Counted from the stretch's first letter, positions 29,380 through 40,493 are shown. The stretch: DNA of 64,000 bases from Flavobacteriaceae bacterium (GCA_022425945.1 JAKMEK010000092.1:1-64000); one strand, 5' to 3'. The notes: generated by a model from the letters alone, not told the origin. Numbers and translations: made by a program.

Positions 29380-29430
29380 CATATATATCTTTGATTGGTA
29401 AACCTCAATAGAAAAAAGGCTTATTTTAGG

Positions 29431-29438
29431 TATCTTTG
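29431..29438 (+). promoter_or_regulatory. Putative -7 element (TATCTTTG) for adk
   Basis: TAnnTTTG match 18 nt upstream of the adk ATG. Confidence 0.4.
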
Positions 29439-29456
29439 CTCCAATAAACACAAACT

Positions 29457-30029
29457 ATGATTAATTTAGTTCTCTTTGGAAAACCCGGAGCAGGAAAAGG
29501 CACACAAGCTGAATTTTTAAAATCGCATTATCAATTGGTTCATATTTCTACTGGAGATGTTTTCCGATACAACATCAAAAATGCAACAGACCTTGGGAAA
29601 TTAGCTCAATCGTATATGGACAAGGGTGACCTTGTCCCCGATGAAGTTACCATCAATATGTTGGAGGCAGAGGTTGAGAAAAATCCAGCAGCAAAAGGAT
29701 TTATTTTTGACGGTTTTCCTAGAACAGAAGCACAGGCAAAAAGTCTCGATGCCTTCTTGGAAAGAAAAGCAATGTCCATTTCTGGAACAATTGCCTTAGA
29801 GGCAACTGACGATGAGTTGGTGGAACGCCTTTTGAAAAGAGGAGAAACCAGTGGTCGTCCAGACGATCAAGACGAAAGCAAAATTCGCAATCGCTTCGAT
29901 GAATACAACCAGAAAACGGCCCCTCTTCGTTCATTCTATACAGCACAAAACAAGTTTCATAGCATCAATGGAATTGGATCGATTGAAGAAATAACAGCGC
30001 GACTGATGACCGTCATTGACGCACTTTAA
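29457..30029 (+). CDS. adk: Adenylate kinase
   Basis: 190 aa; FGKPGAGKGTQAEFL, ISTGDVFR, FIFDGFPRTEAQA; short-lid form. Confidence 0.95.
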   Translation: MINLVLFGKPGAGKGTQAEFLKSHYQLVHISTGDVFRYNIKNATDLGKLAQSYMDKGDLVPDEVTINMLEAEVEKNPAAKGFIFDGFPRTEAQAKSLDAFLERKAMSISGTIALEATDDELVERLLKRGETSGRPDDQDESKIRNRFDEYNQKTAPLRSFYTAQNKFHSINGIGSIEEITARLMTVIDAL

Positions 30030-30038
30030 GATTTATTT

Positions 30039-31049
30039 ATGACCGAAGGAAATTTTGTCGACTACGTTAAGCTAATTGTCCATTCGGGAAACGGAGGAAA
30101 AGGCTCTACGCATTTACACCGCGAAAAATACATCACCAAAGGAGGTCCTGATGGGGGAGATGGTGGAAGAGGAGGGCATATTATCCTTCGAGGGAATCCT
30201 AATTTGTGGACCCTTTTTACCTTTAAATTCAAACGAAGTTTTTCTGCTGGCCATGGAGAGCACGGAAGTAAAAATAGAAGTTCAGGAGCACAGGGAGAGG
30301 ATGTTTTTATTGATGTGCCACTGGGTACCTTGGTAAAGAATACCGAAACAGGAGAGATGATCACCGAGATTACTGAAAAAGGTGAAGAAGTGGTTTTGTT
30401 GGAAGGAGGCTTAGGAGGTCGAGGAAATTGGCACTTTAAATCCCCTACACGTCAAACTCCTCGCTATGCACAACCCGGTATAAAAGGAGGAGAATTGCAA
30501 ATCACTCTTGAGATGAAAGTCTTAGCAGATGTGGGTCTTGTAGGCTTTCCTAATGCAGGTAAATCTACCCTTTTGGCAGCACTTACCTCGGCTAAGCCCA
30601 AAATAGCCGATTATGAATTTACTACCCTGAAGCCTAATCTAGGAATTGTTCAGTACCGCGATTTTCGCTCTTTTGTGATGGCCGATATTCCGGGAATCAT
30701 TGAAGGCGCTGCCCAAGGTAAAGGTTTGGGGCATTATTTCCTTAGGCACATAGAACGTAATTCAGTTTTATTGTATTTGATTCCAGCCGATGCCAAAAAT
30801 GTCAAAAAAGAATTTGAGATTTTGCGCAGCGAACTGCAAGAATTTAATCCCGAATTGTTGGATAAAAACTATATGATTGTTTTATCTAAATGTGATCTTC
30901 TGGATGATGAGTTGAAGGCGGAGTACGCCAAAGAAATGAGCGAAAGTTTTGGTGACATCCCTCACATGATGATTTCTTCAGTAAGCCAAATGGGCATGAT
31001 TGAACTAAAGGATAAACTATGGACGTTGATCAACGAACCAGTCGACTAA
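30039..31049 (+). CDS. obgE: Obg-family GTPase
   Basis: 336 aa; Gly-rich Obg fold ([15 protein letters not shown]), G1 [12 protein letters not shown]3 [16 protein letters not shown]. Confidence 0.95.
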   Translation: MTEGNFVDYVKLIVHSGNGGKGSTHLHREKYITKGGPDGGDGGRGGHIILRGNPNLWTLFTFKFKRSFSAGHGEHGSKNRSSGAQGEDVFIDVPLGTLVKNTETGEMITEITEKGEEVVLLEGGLGGRGNWHFKSPTRQTPRYAQPGIKGGELQITLEMKVLADVGLVGFPNAGKSTLLAALTSAKPKIADYEFTTLKPNLGIVQYRDFRSFVMADIPGIIEGAAQGKGLGHYFLRHIERNSVLLYLIPADAKNVKKEFEILRSELQEFNPELLDKNYMIVLSKCDLLDDELKAEYAKEMSESFGDIPHMMISSVSQMGMIELKDKLWTLINEPVD

Positions 31050-31945
31050 AGAGTTTTCTCTTTTTTTGTTTCATTTCTGCTTTTTGTCTAGGACAACAAA
31101 GTCCTCCGTTTCTAGAAAATGACACGAGTAAAAAAAAGGAATATGAGTTTTTGCGTCAGGAAATTTTAATGACCAAGGGTTCGGCACTCGAAAAAATTGA
31201 ACAAAGAATTCACCTCGCTTCTGTCTATAAAGAGCAGAAAGATGTGCTGACAGCCCTTGAAGAAAAACGTGTTTTAGATGGTGAAACAGCAGGTTTATAC
31301 TATTTAATTGCCGGAACAAATGGTATCATGGCCCTACAGCTAAGTCGCTTTTTTTCCATTCCATATGTGAGGGCAATGTTGGAAAACTTCGATAAGTCAA
31401 TAGCACTAGACCCCACTTTTACGCCAAGCTATGAGGCTTATGTAGAAGCACTCTGTATGGTGCCTGCTTTGTTGGGCGGAGATGTAAACAAAGCGAAACG
31501 ACTTGCTACTGCCTTAGTCAAGTTGAGTCCCTTTGAGGGATATTTTGCTCAGGGATACATTGCAGAAAGTCAAGCGTTAAAAGACCTAGCGGTTGTCAAG
31601 TACATCCAAGCCTTTAATTCATTGCTTAAAGTAGATTTTTGCACTGTAGATTTAGATGTTTTTTTCAGCACCAAATCCATGAATTTGCCCTACAAGATTG
31701 CTGAATTGAGTGTTCAGTATGACTTGGCAAGTGCGATTGGCCTATGTTCAATAGACTATTTCATTGATCGTCAAAGTGCTTTGTATAACCTTCCTTTGGA
31801 GTGGGCCTATTTTCGAAAAGCACAATTGCACAAGAAGATCGGCCAAACTGAAAAAGCTTACCAAAGTATTTCACAAGCACTAGAAATTAACCCTAATTTC
31901 ACACTAGCTAAACAATTTAAACAAACCCACTGGAGTAAAATATGA
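31019..31945 (+). CDS. Secreted/periplasmic TPR-like protein of unknown function
   Basis: 308 aa; signal-peptide-like [19 protein letters not shown]-terminal TPR-like [32 protein letters not shown]; overlaps obgE by 31 nt. Confidence 0.7.
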   Translation: MDVDQRTSRLKSFLFFCFISAFCLGQQSPPFLENDTSKKKEYEFLRQEILMTKGSALEKIEQRIHLASVYKEQKDVLTALEEKRVLDGETAGLYYLIAGTNGIMALQLSRFFSIPYVRAMLENFDKSIALDPTFTPSYEAYVEALCMVPALLGGDVNKAKRLATALVKLSPFEGYFAQGYIAESQALKDLAVVKYIQAFNSLLKVDFCTVDLDVFFSTKSMNLPYKIAELSVQYDLASAIGLCSIDYFIDRQSALYNLPLEWAYFRKAQLHKKIGQTEKAYQSISQALEINPNFTLAKQFKQTHWSKI

Positions 31946-33300
31946 AACGATTACACTTTATTGCGATTGGCGGAAGTGCCATGCATAATCTTGCCTTGGC
32001 GCTTCAGTCAAAGGGCTATGTGATTACTGGTAGTGACGATGCAATTTTTGAACCCTCCAAGTCGCGCTTAGCAAATGCCGGCTTACTTCCCGAAGACTTG
32101 GGTTGGGATAAAACACGAATTACTCCTGAACTAGATGGTGTAATTCTTGGCATGCACGCCAAAAAAGACAATCCAGAGCTACTCCAAGCCCAAGCCCTTG
32201 GTGTGAAGATTTATTCTTATCCCGAGTTTTTGTATGAGCAAAGTAAGGCAAAAACGCGCGTGGTAATTGCAGGGAGTCATGGTAAGACATCGATTACTGC
32301 GATGGTGCTTCACGTGCTGAATTATCATGAGATAGAAGTTGATTTTATGGTAGGTGCTCAACTCGAAGGTTTCGATACCATGGTTCATCTTACAGATGAA
32401 AATGATTTTATGCTCATCGAAGGCGATGAGTACCTTTCTTCTCCCATTGATTTACAGTCTAAATTTTTGTGGTACAAGCCCCATGTTACACTCATTTCTG
32501 GTATCGCTTGGGACCACATCAATGTTTTCCCAACCTTATCTGACTACGAAGATCAATTCCGAAAATATATTGAAACAATTGTGCCGGGTGGTGCGGTTAT
32601 TTATAACAAAGAAGATGCCGTATTGACCCGCCTGATTTTGCAAAGTGAAAACACCATTCGCAAGCAAAGCTATGAGAGGCCAGAAGCTATGATCGATAAT
32701 GGTATAACCTATCTTCAAACAGAAGAAGGTGATCTGCCTTTGTCGGTTTTTGGTGATCATAACCTCTTCAATTTGGCCGGCGCAAAATGGATTTGTCAAC
32801 TCATGGGAGTAGACGAAATGGATTTCTACGAGGCGATAGAGAGTTTTAAAGGCGCTGCAAAACGTTTGGAGCGAATTGTAGAAGGCAAGAGGTCTTACCT
32901 CTTTAAAGATTTTGCGCATGCTCCCAGTAAAGTAGCTGCAACAGTAAAGGCCGTAAGAGCACAGTTTGAAGGTTTTACAACCATTGGGTGTTTAGAGCTT
33001 CATACTTACAGTAGTTTGGATCCTGCTTTTTTACCGAATTATAAAGATAGTTTGGCAGGCTTGGATAAAGCCATTGTATTTTATGATCCTGAAGCGTTAA
33101 AAATTAAAGGACGTCCAGCGATTGCAGTTGAAGAGATTAAAACGGCTTTTGGAAATCCCGATTTAGAAGTATACACAGAACCAGCTTCTTTACACCGCGA
33201 TCTCTTGGGTCAAAACTATGACCAATCGGTCTTATTGATGATGAGTTCTGGGAACTATGGTGGTTTGGATTGGGATCAGCTCTCTTCTACTATTGTTTAG
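31942..33300 (+). CDS. mpl: UDP-N-acetylmuramate:L-alanyl-gamma-D-glutamyl-meso-diaminopimelate ligase (Mpl)
   Basis: 452 aa; HFIAIGGSAMHNLALAL, GSHGKTSITAMVLH, LIEGDEYLSSPID, FKDFAHAPSKVAATV. Confidence 0.9.
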   Translation: MKRLHFIAIGGSAMHNLALALQSKGYVITGSDDAIFEPSKSRLANAGLLPEDLGWDKTRITPELDGVILGMHAKKDNPELLQAQALGVKIYSYPEFLYEQSKAKTRVVIAGSHGKTSITAMVLHVLNYHEIEVDFMVGAQLEGFDTMVHLTDENDFMLIEGDEYLSSPIDLQSKFLWYKPHVTLISGIAWDHINVFPTLSDYEDQFRKYIETIVPGGAVIYNKEDAVLTRLILQSENTIRKQSYERPEAMIDNGITYLQTEEGDLPLSVFGDHNLFNLAGAKWICQLMGVDEMDFYEAIESFKGAAKRLERIVEGKRSYLFKDFAHAPSKVAATVKAVRAQFEGFTTIGCLELHTYSSLDPAFLPNYKDSLAGLDKAIVFYDPEALKIKGRPAIAVEEIKTAFGNPDLEVYTEPASLHRDLLGQNYDQSVLLMMSSGNYGGLDWDQLSSTIV

Positions 33301-33916
33301 TTTTGGTTTTGTGAGCACTGTAGAGTAAGTTGATGGCCTGCTCTACTTTTTTTGTTTCTAGAAGCATGGCTTCTTTGGCTAACTCGCGATCTTTTTGTAG
33401 CTTGTCTTGAGAAATTTTATATTTTCCTTCCCACGATTCAATCACAATACGAAAGCCTACGATATAGTCAAGTGCAGCTGCCATGCGCGGATTGTCTGCC
33501 TTCAATACATAGTTAGGCTGATCTCCCTCCAAAAATGCGGTCATATTGATAAGGCTATGTTTTACTTTTTCTTGATCCGTTTCGATGATTACTCGACCCT
33601 TAAGGTGCGCTTTGAAGTAATTCCATGTAGGGAGCTGCGTGGTGCTGTATACCGAAGGAGAGATGTAAACTTGAGGTCCGTTAAAAATGAGTTGTACCTT
33701 TTCATTTTCTTTAAAATGGGCTAGTTGCGGATTGTATTTGTCTAAATGCCCGATCAATTCGCCTAGACCACCGTTGGGTTGATAGATCAGCGGGGTATGA
33801 CTACTTTCCATTTCATTGTTGAGACAGCTGTTTATGATGGCTAGGGGGTAAGCCTTGATTAGGTTTACAATGTTCTGGTAGCTTTCTTCTTGATGATGAC
33901 CTGGAGGATATTGCAT
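33290..33916 (-). CDS. FMN-binding negative transcriptional regulator-like (PaiB family)
   Basis: 208 aa; PLIYQPNGGLGELIGHLDKYNPQ, YISPSVYSTTQLPTWNYFKAHLKG. Confidence 0.85.
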   Translation of the reverse strand: MQYPPGHHQEESYQNIVNLIKAYPLAIINSCLNNEMESSHTPLIYQPNGGLGELIGHLDKYNPQLAHFKENEKVQLIFNGPQVYISPSVYSTTQLPTWNYFKAHLKGRVIIETDQEKVKHSLINMTAFLEGDQPNYVLKADNPRMAAALDYIVGFRIVIESWEGKYKISQDKLQKDRELAKEAMLLETKKVEQAINLLYSAHKTKTKQ

Positions 33917-33967
33917 AAAATGTGTATTTTTCTTGTCCTGAACGAATGTATTAAAATAACCTAAATC

Positions 33968-34666
33968 ATGTCAGAAAAACCTACACATTTTACCATTCGC
34001 GATTGGTCGATAGACGATCGTCCTAGAGAGAAAATGCTCGCTAAAGGTGCGCAAATTCTATCAAATGCTGAGCTACTAGCGTTGCTTATTGGTAGCGGAA
34101 ATCAAGGAGAATCGGCTGTGCATCTAATGCAACGTTTGTTGGCTTCTGTAGGAAATAATATGGCCAAATTGCATACCATGGCCTTAGAAAAGTTGATGGA
34201 TTGGAAGGGCATTGGTCCTGCCAAAGCAGTCAAAATTAAAGCGGCTTTGGAAGTTGGGAAGCGTATTCAATTAGAGATTCCTAAAGAGCAGTTGCAGTTT
34301 TCGCAAAGTAAGGATGTCTATCAATTGTTTCAGCCAGTATTGAGTTTCTTGGGACATGAAGAATTTTGGGTTGCTTATCTGAATCATCAAAATAGGGTTA
34401 TTGTTCATCAGTGTTTGAGTAAGGGGGGTATTGCGTCAACTACGGTAGATGTTCGTTTGCTTTTGCGGAAAGCACTTGAGGTGGGGGCTACATCAATCAT
34501 TTTAGCACATAATCATCCCACGGGAAATTTACAACCCAGCAGGGCAGACAAACTGCTGACTGCTAAAATTCAAAAAGCGACAAAAGTTATCGATATTCAA
34601 CTGCTCGATCATTTAATTGTTTCTGAAAATGGCTACTTTAGCTTTGCTGACGAAAATATGCTGTAA
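33968..34666 (+). CDS. radC: RadC family JAB-domain protein
   Basis: 232 aa; DRPREKMLAKGAQILSNAELLALLIGSG, HNHPTGNLQPSRAD. Confidence 0.93.
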   Translation: MSEKPTHFTIRDWSIDDRPREKMLAKGAQILSNAELLALLIGSGNQGESAVHLMQRLLASVGNNMAKLHTMALEKLMDWKGIGPAKAVKIKAALEVGKRIQLEIPKEQLQFSQSKDVYQLFQPVLSFLGHEEFWVAYLNHQNRVIVHQCLSKGGIASTTVDVRLLLRKALEVGATSIILAHNHPTGNLQPSRADKLLTAKIQKATKVIDIQLLDHLIVSENGYFSFADENML

Positions 34667-35970
34667 TGTTATTGGTCTTTTGCCAAAAAATCACTCCTCG
34701 ACTAGATTATGCGTTCAAGCATGTTTTTGAAACTGCTTTGGGGATGGAATTGAGTTACACCACAACCTTAGCTAATTTTATTGCGCATACGGGTCCAAAA
34801 ATGAGTTATGGAAAGGCACCTCTGGGAAACGAATTTTTTGTGGAGGCAGTTGATTTGTTATTTGAGCAAGGTATCCAAGCACTGCCAATAAAAATGAAAC
34901 AGTGGAAGTCATTTCCTTGCTTTTTTGAGGTAGGTCAAAAATCGAGGTTGCCCTTCGATCTTTTTGCGGCATCATTTTACTTAATAGCAAGATATGAAGA
35001 GTACTTACCCCATGTTAAAGATGAGCATGGGCGTTATTTAGTCACCCAGAGTTTGGCTTACGAGAAGAATTTTCTTCAACTGCCCCTAGTTGATCACTGG
35101 ATCGCTGCTTTTTATGAAGAGCTTAAGTTGAGTTTTCCAGATCTTCAACCACTAAAAAAACAAAAAGAACGATTTCTTCCTTTGGTTGAGGTAGTTTCGC
35201 CTTATAAGTACAGTAATAAGTCATTTTTTAGGAATGCATATCAATGGTTCAAATCAATTTTTCAATTGAATTTATGGGAGGTTGTAGAGCATCCACTTGT
35301 TTTGCTTGGACTCCGAGAAGATCCTTGGGATACGTTTGAGGAATTCACCACCTTGTTTTACCAAATGCCCTTTTCGTTGCGATTCTTTTTTCTGTATTCC
35401 AAAGAGTCGTATTTGGATAGGGGGATATCTACCATGAATGCGCCTTTTCAGAGTTTGATCAAAGGCATTGCTGACTATTTCGAAGTTTCACTATTGGCCT
35501 CTTATCCTTCGAGAACTGCAGGAAAACAATTGGGGAAAGAGCGTAACAATTTGAATGCTTTGATTCATAGATCGGTTGAAAACATACGGTTTGCCTGGGG
35601 GGTAACAACTGTCAACGAAACCTATCGTACCCTTTTGGCACAAGAAGTGACGGCTGATTATAGTCTTGGATATTCTACTGTATTTGGATATCGAGCTAGT
35701 ACGGCAATCCCTTTTTTGTATTACGATCTAGCCAATGAAATGTCGACCGCTTTGATGGTTTATCCGGTTGTTGCAAATGAACACGCCTTTTTGGCACAAA
35801 CACCCATTGAGATCATTAAACAACTAAAACACTTAGAGGAGAATCTTCCGTTAGATTCTTGTGTGCATTGCTTTGCAATAAGCAATAAAGTCTTGGAGAA
35901 TTCTGCAGAAAATGAAGCGTTGCGATCAGTCTTTATTTCGTATCTTCAAGCACATGATAGAAAAAAATAG
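34666..35970 (+). CDS. DUF7033/polysaccharide deacetylase-related family protein
   Basis: 434 aa; KITPRLDYAFKHVFETALGMELSYTT...GPKMSYGKAPLGNEFF pattern and YSTVFGYRASTAIPFLYYDL, as recalled for this Bacteroidota family. Confidence 0.65.
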   Translation: MLLVFCQKITPRLDYAFKHVFETALGMELSYTTTLANFIAHTGPKMSYGKAPLGNEFFVEAVDLLFEQGIQALPIKMKQWKSFPCFFEVGQKSRLPFDLFAASFYLIARYEEYLPHVKDEHGRYLVTQSLAYEKNFLQLPLVDHWIAAFYEELKLSFPDLQPLKKQKERFLPLVEVVSPYKYSNKSFFRNAYQWFKSIFQLNLWEVVEHPLVLLGLREDPWDTFEEFTTLFYQMPFSLRFFFLYSKESYLDRGISTMNAPFQSLIKGIADYFEVSLLASYPSRTAGKQLGKERNNLNALIHRSVENIRFAWGVTTVNETYRTLLAQEVTADYSLGYSTVFGYRASTAIPFLYYDLANEMSTALMVYPVVANEHAFLAQTPIEIIKQLKHLEENLPLDSCVHCFAISNKVLENSAENEALRSVFISYLQAHDRKK

Positions 35971-36646
35971 TGTCACAAATATATTCTTCGATTTAGACCA
36001 TACACTTTGGGATTTTGAGACCAATTCAGCGGCTACTTTTGAAAGGATATTACCTCCTTATTTTTTTTCGTTTACAGTGCCTGATTTTATGGCCGCATAT
36101 GCGCCAATCAATCATGCTTACTGGAAACTGTATCGGGAAAATAAAATAACAACAAAAGAGTTGCGTTTTCTTCGTTTGCAAAAAACCTTTGAAGTTTTGA
36201 GGTTTCCCCAATCCGATGAAATTATTCAGCGTATATCTGAGCAATATATTCAGCAGCTATCCACGCACACCCACTTGTTTCCTGGCACACTCGATTTGCT
36301 CGAAAATTTGCATAAAAAGTATCGTTTACACATCATTACCAATGGATTTGAACAGGTGCAGCAAAAAAAAATGAAGCATTCTGGGATTGCCGATTTTTTT
36401 GAGGTGGTACTGACCGCCGAAAAAGCAGGTGTCAAAAAACCAGCTTCGTCTATTTTTCAGCAAGCACTTTCTTTGGCAAATGCTTCTCCTCAGGAAGCAC
36501 TTATGGTAGGAGATAGCTATGAAGCAGATATTGAAACGCCCCTAGCTTTGGGTATGCAAGCCATCCATTTTAACAGTCACCAAGAGCCTTCCCATAATCA
36601 TTGCCTTGTTGTCGATAATCTTAAGGTTATAGCGCAATACCTTTAA
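35954..36646 (+). CDS. HAD-family hydrolase, YjjG-type pyrimidine nucleotidase
   Basis: Start re-set to MIEKNSVTNIFFDLDHTLWDFE; HAD motifs FFDLDHTLWDF, IITNGFEQVQ, KKPASSIF, MVGDSYEADI. Confidence 0.9.
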   Translation: MIEKNSVTNIFFDLDHTLWDFETNSAATFERILPPYFFSFTVPDFMAAYAPINHAYWKLYRENKITTKELRFLRLQKTFEVLRFPQSDEIIQRISEQYIQQLSTHTHLFPGTLDLLENLHKKYRLHIITNGFEQVQQKKMKHSGIADFFEVVLTAEKAGVKKPASSIFQQALSLANASPQEALMVGDSYEADIETPLALGMQAIHFNSHQEPSHNHCLVVDNLKVIAQYL

Positions 36647-36653
36647 TCATTCC

Positions 36654-36683
36654 TTGGAGATAATTAAACTTAGCGTAATTTTG
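36654..36683 (+). promoter_or_regulatory. Putative sigma promoter TTG-N19-TAATTTTG upstream of the MazG-like gene
   Basis: Good match to the Flavobacterium/Bacteroides -33 TTG and -7 TAnnTTTG consensus with 19-nt spacing. Confidence 0.55.
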
Positions 36684-36697
36684 TAAAAACGTATTGT

Positions 36698-37024
36698 ATG
36701 GACATTCAAAATGCACAAACCGTCGTCGATAATTGGATTAAAACCCACGGTGTTCGTTATTTCAACGAGCTAACCAATATGGCGCAATTGACCGAAGAAG
36801 TTGGGGAAGTAGCTCGTATTATCGCCCGTAGATATGGCGAACAAAGCGAAAAGGAGAGTGATAAAGACAAAGATCTAGGTGAAGAATTAGCCGACGTTTT
36901 ATTTGTAGTGCTCTGTTTGGCAAATCAAACAGGGGTCGATTTACAGGCTTCGTTTGACAAAAAACTCAACCTAAAAACAGATCGCGATCACGATCGTCAT
37001 CACAATAATCAAAAATTAAAATAG
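36698..37024 (+). CDS. MazG-like nucleotide pyrophosphohydrolase
   Basis: 108 aa; MAQLTEEVGEVARIIARRYGEQ (EExxE) and DLGEELADVLFVVLCLA (ExxD). Confidence 0.9.
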   Translation: MDIQNAQTVVDNWIKTHGVRYFNELTNMAQLTEEVGEVARIIARRYGEQSEKESDKDKDLGEELADVLFVVLCLANQTGVDLQASFDKKLNLKTDRDHDRHHNNQKLK

Positions 37025-37035
37025 ATCATTAGCCC

Positions 37036-38262
37036 ATGCAGTTAGCCATAGATCATAGTAGCAAGAAGATTGCGACAAAACTAGTCATAACCGGTTCCAA
37101 AAGTGAAACAAATCGCTTGTTACTACTCCAAGCCTTGTACCCAGAATTGACCATTGAAAATGCCTCAAATTCTGACGATTCTGTTGCCATGGCCAAGGCC
37201 TTGAATTCTTCCGATACGCTTAAAGACATTCATCATGCAGGGACGGCTATGCGTTTTTTAACTGCTTATTTTGCGACAAAATTGGATAGTTCTATTGTTT
37301 TGACTGGGTCAAAACGCATGCAAGAACGCCCGATTGGTTTATTGGTCGATGCGCTAAATTCATTAGGAGCCTCCATCGCATATGACAAAAACGAAGGATA
37401 TCCCCCTTTGCTTATTGAGGGTAAGCAATTGGAGGGAGGGGAAGTGAGTTTACCTGCAAACATCAGCAGTCAGTATATTTCTGCTTTGTTGTTAATCGCA
37501 CCAAAATTGACCAATGGTCTGGTATTGCATCTCGAGGGCGAAATCACCTCCTTACCCTACATTAAAATGACCCTTGCTCTTCTTGAGCGAATTGGCATTT
37601 CTACCACATTTGATGGTAAAAGCATAAGGGTTCCCTATCATTCGAATGTTTTGGCTCAGGAACAAATAGTTGAATCTGATTGGAGTTCGGCTTCTTATTG
37701 GTTCAGTAGCCTAGCACTTTGTGAAGAGGGAGAGATTACATTGACGAACTACCGTGAGGATAGTCTGCAAGGTGATAGAGTTCTGCTTGACATTTACCAA
37801 AAACTCGGAGTTCAATATCATTTTGGAAAAGAGGGTTTGCAGCTAAAAAAAGAAAAAGGCTTTGTCTTACCCAACCGGTTAGCATTGGATTTGGTTGAAG
37901 CGCCAGATATTGCACAAACCATTGCAGTTAGCTGTTATGGTCTGGGAGTTGAGTGTGAACTTACCGGCCTGCATACCCTTAAAATTAAGGAAACGGATCG
38001 TTTGCTGGCCTTGGAAAAAGAATTGGGTAAGTTGGGTGCAACCATAACCGTGACCAACGATAGTCTGCATCTTTCTTCCAAACAAAACTTTCAAGAAGGA
38101 CAAGCTATCGATACATATCATGACCATAGAATGGCCATGGCATTTGCTCCACTGGGATTGAAGTTACCGTTAAAAGTAAATGATGCAGGGGTGGTTACCA
38201 AGTCGTATCCAGGTTTTTGGGAGGACATGCAGATTGCTGGTTTTCAAATAGTTGAAAAATAG
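37036..38262 (+). CDS. aroA: 3-phosphoshikimate 1-carboxyvinyltransferase (EPSP synthase)
   Basis: 408 aa; GSKSETNRLLLLQAL, HHAGTAMRFLTAYFA, QERPIGLLVDAL, LKIKETDRLLAL, YHDHRMAMAFA. Confidence 0.94.
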   Translation: MQLAIDHSSKKIATKLVITGSKSETNRLLLLQALYPELTIENASNSDDSVAMAKALNSSDTLKDIHHAGTAMRFLTAYFATKLDSSIVLTGSKRMQERPIGLLVDALNSLGASIAYDKNEGYPPLLIEGKQLEGGEVSLPANISSQYISALLLIAPKLTNGLVLHLEGEITSLPYIKMTLALLERIGISTTFDGKSIRVPYHSNVLAQEQIVESDWSSASYWFSSLALCEEGEITLTNYREDSLQGDRVLLDIYQKLGVQYHFGKEGLQLKKEKGFVLPNRLALDLVEAPDIAQTIAVSCYGLGVECELTGLHTLKIKETDRLLALEKELGKLGATITVTNDSLHLSSKQNFQEGQAIDTYHDHRMAMAFAPLGLKLPLKVNDAGVVTKSYPGFWEDMQIAGFQIVEK

Positions 38263-38285
38263 TCTAGGGAAATACCTTCATTTAC

Positions 38286-38317
38286 TTGACAAGGCCTATT
38301 TCCAGAACGTATATTTG
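38286..38317 (+). promoter_or_regulatory. Putative promoter TTG-N21-TATATTTG upstream of queA
   Basis: -33 TTG (38286-38288) and -7 TATATTTG (38310-38317); ATG at 38362. Confidence 0.5.
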
Positions 38318-38361
38318 CCGCTGGCATTCGACAAAAACCGAATGTTGCATAATCATTCCAT

Positions 38362-39411
38362 ATGAAGCTATCTGATTTTAATTTTGAGTTGCCAGAAGAA
38401 TTGTTGGCAGAATTTCCTGCAGAAAACCGTGACGAATCTCGTTTGATGGTTTTGAACCGTGAGAAAAGAACCATAGAACATCACCAGTTCAAAGACATCA
38501 TTAACTATTTTGATGAAGGAGATGTGATGGTGTTAAACAATACCAAAGTTTTTCCTGCGCGCTTGTTTGGAAATAAAGAAAAAACGGGAGCACGTATTGA
38601 AGTGTTTTTATTGCGCGAATTAAATGAAGAGCAGCGATTATGGGACGTCTTGGTTGATCCGGCTCGAAAAATCCGTATTGGAAACAAGTTGTATTTTGGT
38701 GATGACGATAGTTTAGTCGCTGAGGTAATTGACAACACAACATCACGCGGAAGAACCTTGCGTTTCCTTTTTGACGGTTCGTACGAAGAATTTAGAAAAA
38801 AGCTGAAACAACTAGGGGAAACGCCACTTCCTAAATACATTAAGCGCGATCCTGTACCAGAGGATAAAGCGAGGTATCAGACAATTTACGCAAAAAACGA
38901 AGGTGCTGTTGCTGCCCCTACCGCAGGAATGCATTTTTCCAAGCATTTGCTAAAGCGTCTTGAAATTAAAGGTGTTGATTTAGCTGAGCTTACGCTCCAT
39001 GTAGGTTTGGGTACATTTAATCCCGTTGAGGTAGAAGATTTATCCAAACATAAAATGGATTCAGAAGAATTGATCATCGAGCAGAGCGCTGTTGATACTG
39101 TCAATGCTGCCCTAAAAAATAAACGAAGAATATGTGCAGTTGGAACCACTGTTATGCGTGGTTTAGAGAGTTCTGTTTCCTCCCAACACACATTGAATAC
39201 TTATCAAGGTTGGACCCATAAATTTATTTTCCCTCCTTTTGATTTCTCTATTGCAAACTGCATGATCACAAATTTCCATACGCCAAAGTCAACTTTATTG
39301 ATGATGGTTTCTGCTTTTGCAGATCCAGACTTCATTAAAGAGGCCTATGATGTAGCGGTAAAGGAGAAGTACAACTTCTATTCTTATGGAGATGCAATGC
39401 TCGTCATCTAA
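38362..39411 (+). CDS. queA: tRNA preQ1(34) S-adenosylmethionine ribosyltransferase-isomerase
   Basis: 349 aa; [68 protein letters not shown]. Confidence 0.95.
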   Translation: MKLSDFNFELPEELLAEFPAENRDESRLMVLNREKRTIEHHQFKDIINYFDEGDVMVLNNTKVFPARLFGNKEKTGARIEVFLLRELNEEQRLWDVLVDPARKIRIGNKLYFGDDDSLVAEVIDNTTSRGRTLRFLFDGSYEEFRKKLKQLGETPLPKYIKRDPVPEDKARYQTIYAKNEGAVAAPTAGMHFSKHLLKRLEIKGVDLAELTLHVGLGTFNPVEVEDLSKHKMDSEELIIEQSAVDTVNAALKNKRRICAVGTTVMRGLESSVSSQHTLNTYQGWTHKFIFPPFDFSIANCMITNFHTPKSTLLMMVSAFADPDFIKEAYDVAVKEKYNFYSYGDAMLVI

Positions 39412-39420
39412 TTAAACCAG

Positions 39421-40473
39421 ATGACCGCAACCAAAAAAGATATCCGCGCATTTTCCTCTGAGGAATTACAAGCGTTTTTTAAAGCGCAAGGGGATAAAGC
39501 TTTTCGAGGAAAACAAGTTTATCAGTGGTTGTGGAACAAGGGTATTCATCAGTTCGATAAAATGACCAATTTATCCAAAGAAACACGTGCTTTCTTGGAT
39601 GAACATTTCACGATCAACCATATAGCGGTTGATCAACAGCAACGAAGCAAAGATGGCACCATAAAGAATGCTATTCAGCTTTTTGATGGTCGCATTGTTG
39701 AATCTGTTTTAATACCGGTAAAAGACCGCACTACAGCCTGTGTTTCTTCTCAGGTGGGCTGCAGTTTGGATTGTAAGTTTTGTGCAACGGCCAAATTAGC
39801 CCGAATGCGTAACTTGAATGTTGATGAAATTTTCGATCAAGTTGTCGCCATTGACCAACAGAGTAAGGCCTATTTCCATCGTCCATTATCCAATATTGTT
39901 TTTATGGGAATGGGAGAACCGCTAATGAATTACAATAATGTTCTTGGTGCCATCGATAAAATAACATCGCCCTCTGGCCTAGGAATGTCACCAAAACGTG
40001 TCACTTTATCCACTTCTGGCTTGCCAAAGTTAATTAAGAAAATGGCTGATGATGGCGTACAGTTTAACCTAGCTGTTTCCTTACACACTGCTGTTCAGGA
40101 AACCCGAGAGCAAATCATGCCATTTGCCAAAAATTTCCCACTTCCAGACTTATTGGATTCACTTAAATATTGGCACGAAAAAACGGGTAAAATTGTTACC
40201 TACGAATATGTAGTCTGGAAAGGAATCAATGACAATATGGAGCACATACGTGCCTTGGTTGACTTTTGTAAGCAGGTTCCGTCCAAGGTAAATCTAATTG
40301 AGTACAATGCCATCGGAGAAGATGCGTTTAAGCAAGCTAGTCCGGAGATAATTAATCAGTACATGGAATTTTTGTCTGCATCGCACATTACAGCAACTGT
40401 GCGTCGTTCACGTGGGAAAGACATTGATGCTGCCTGCGGGCAATTGGCCAACAAAAACAAGCAAAACACTTGA
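39421..40473 (+). CDS. rlmN: 23S rRNA (adenine(2503)-C(2))-methyltransferase
   Basis: 350 aa; radical SAM CSLDCKFCATA, MGMGEPLMNYNNVL, SLHTAVQETREQIMPF. Confidence 0.95.
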   Translation: MTATKKDIRAFSSEELQAFFKAQGDKAFRGKQVYQWLWNKGIHQFDKMTNLSKETRAFLDEHFTINHIAVDQQQRSKDGTIKNAIQLFDGRIVESVLIPVKDRTTACVSSQVGCSLDCKFCATAKLARMRNLNVDEIFDQVVAIDQQSKAYFHRPLSNIVFMGMGEPLMNYNNVLGAIDKITSPSGLGMSPKRVTLSTSGLPKLIKKMADDGVQFNLAVSLHTAVQETREQIMPFAKNFPLPDLLDSLKYWHEKTGKIVTYEYVVWKGINDNMEHIRALVDFCKQVPSKVNLIEYNAIGEDAFKQASPEIINQYMEFLSASHITATVRRSRGKDIDAACGQLANKNKQNT

Positions 40474-40493
40474 TGAAAGTGTATATTTAACAA

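Noticed and set aside
32536-32919. 127-aa ORF antisense to mpl
   Set aside because: Antisense to a well-supported Mur ligase; no family resemblance.
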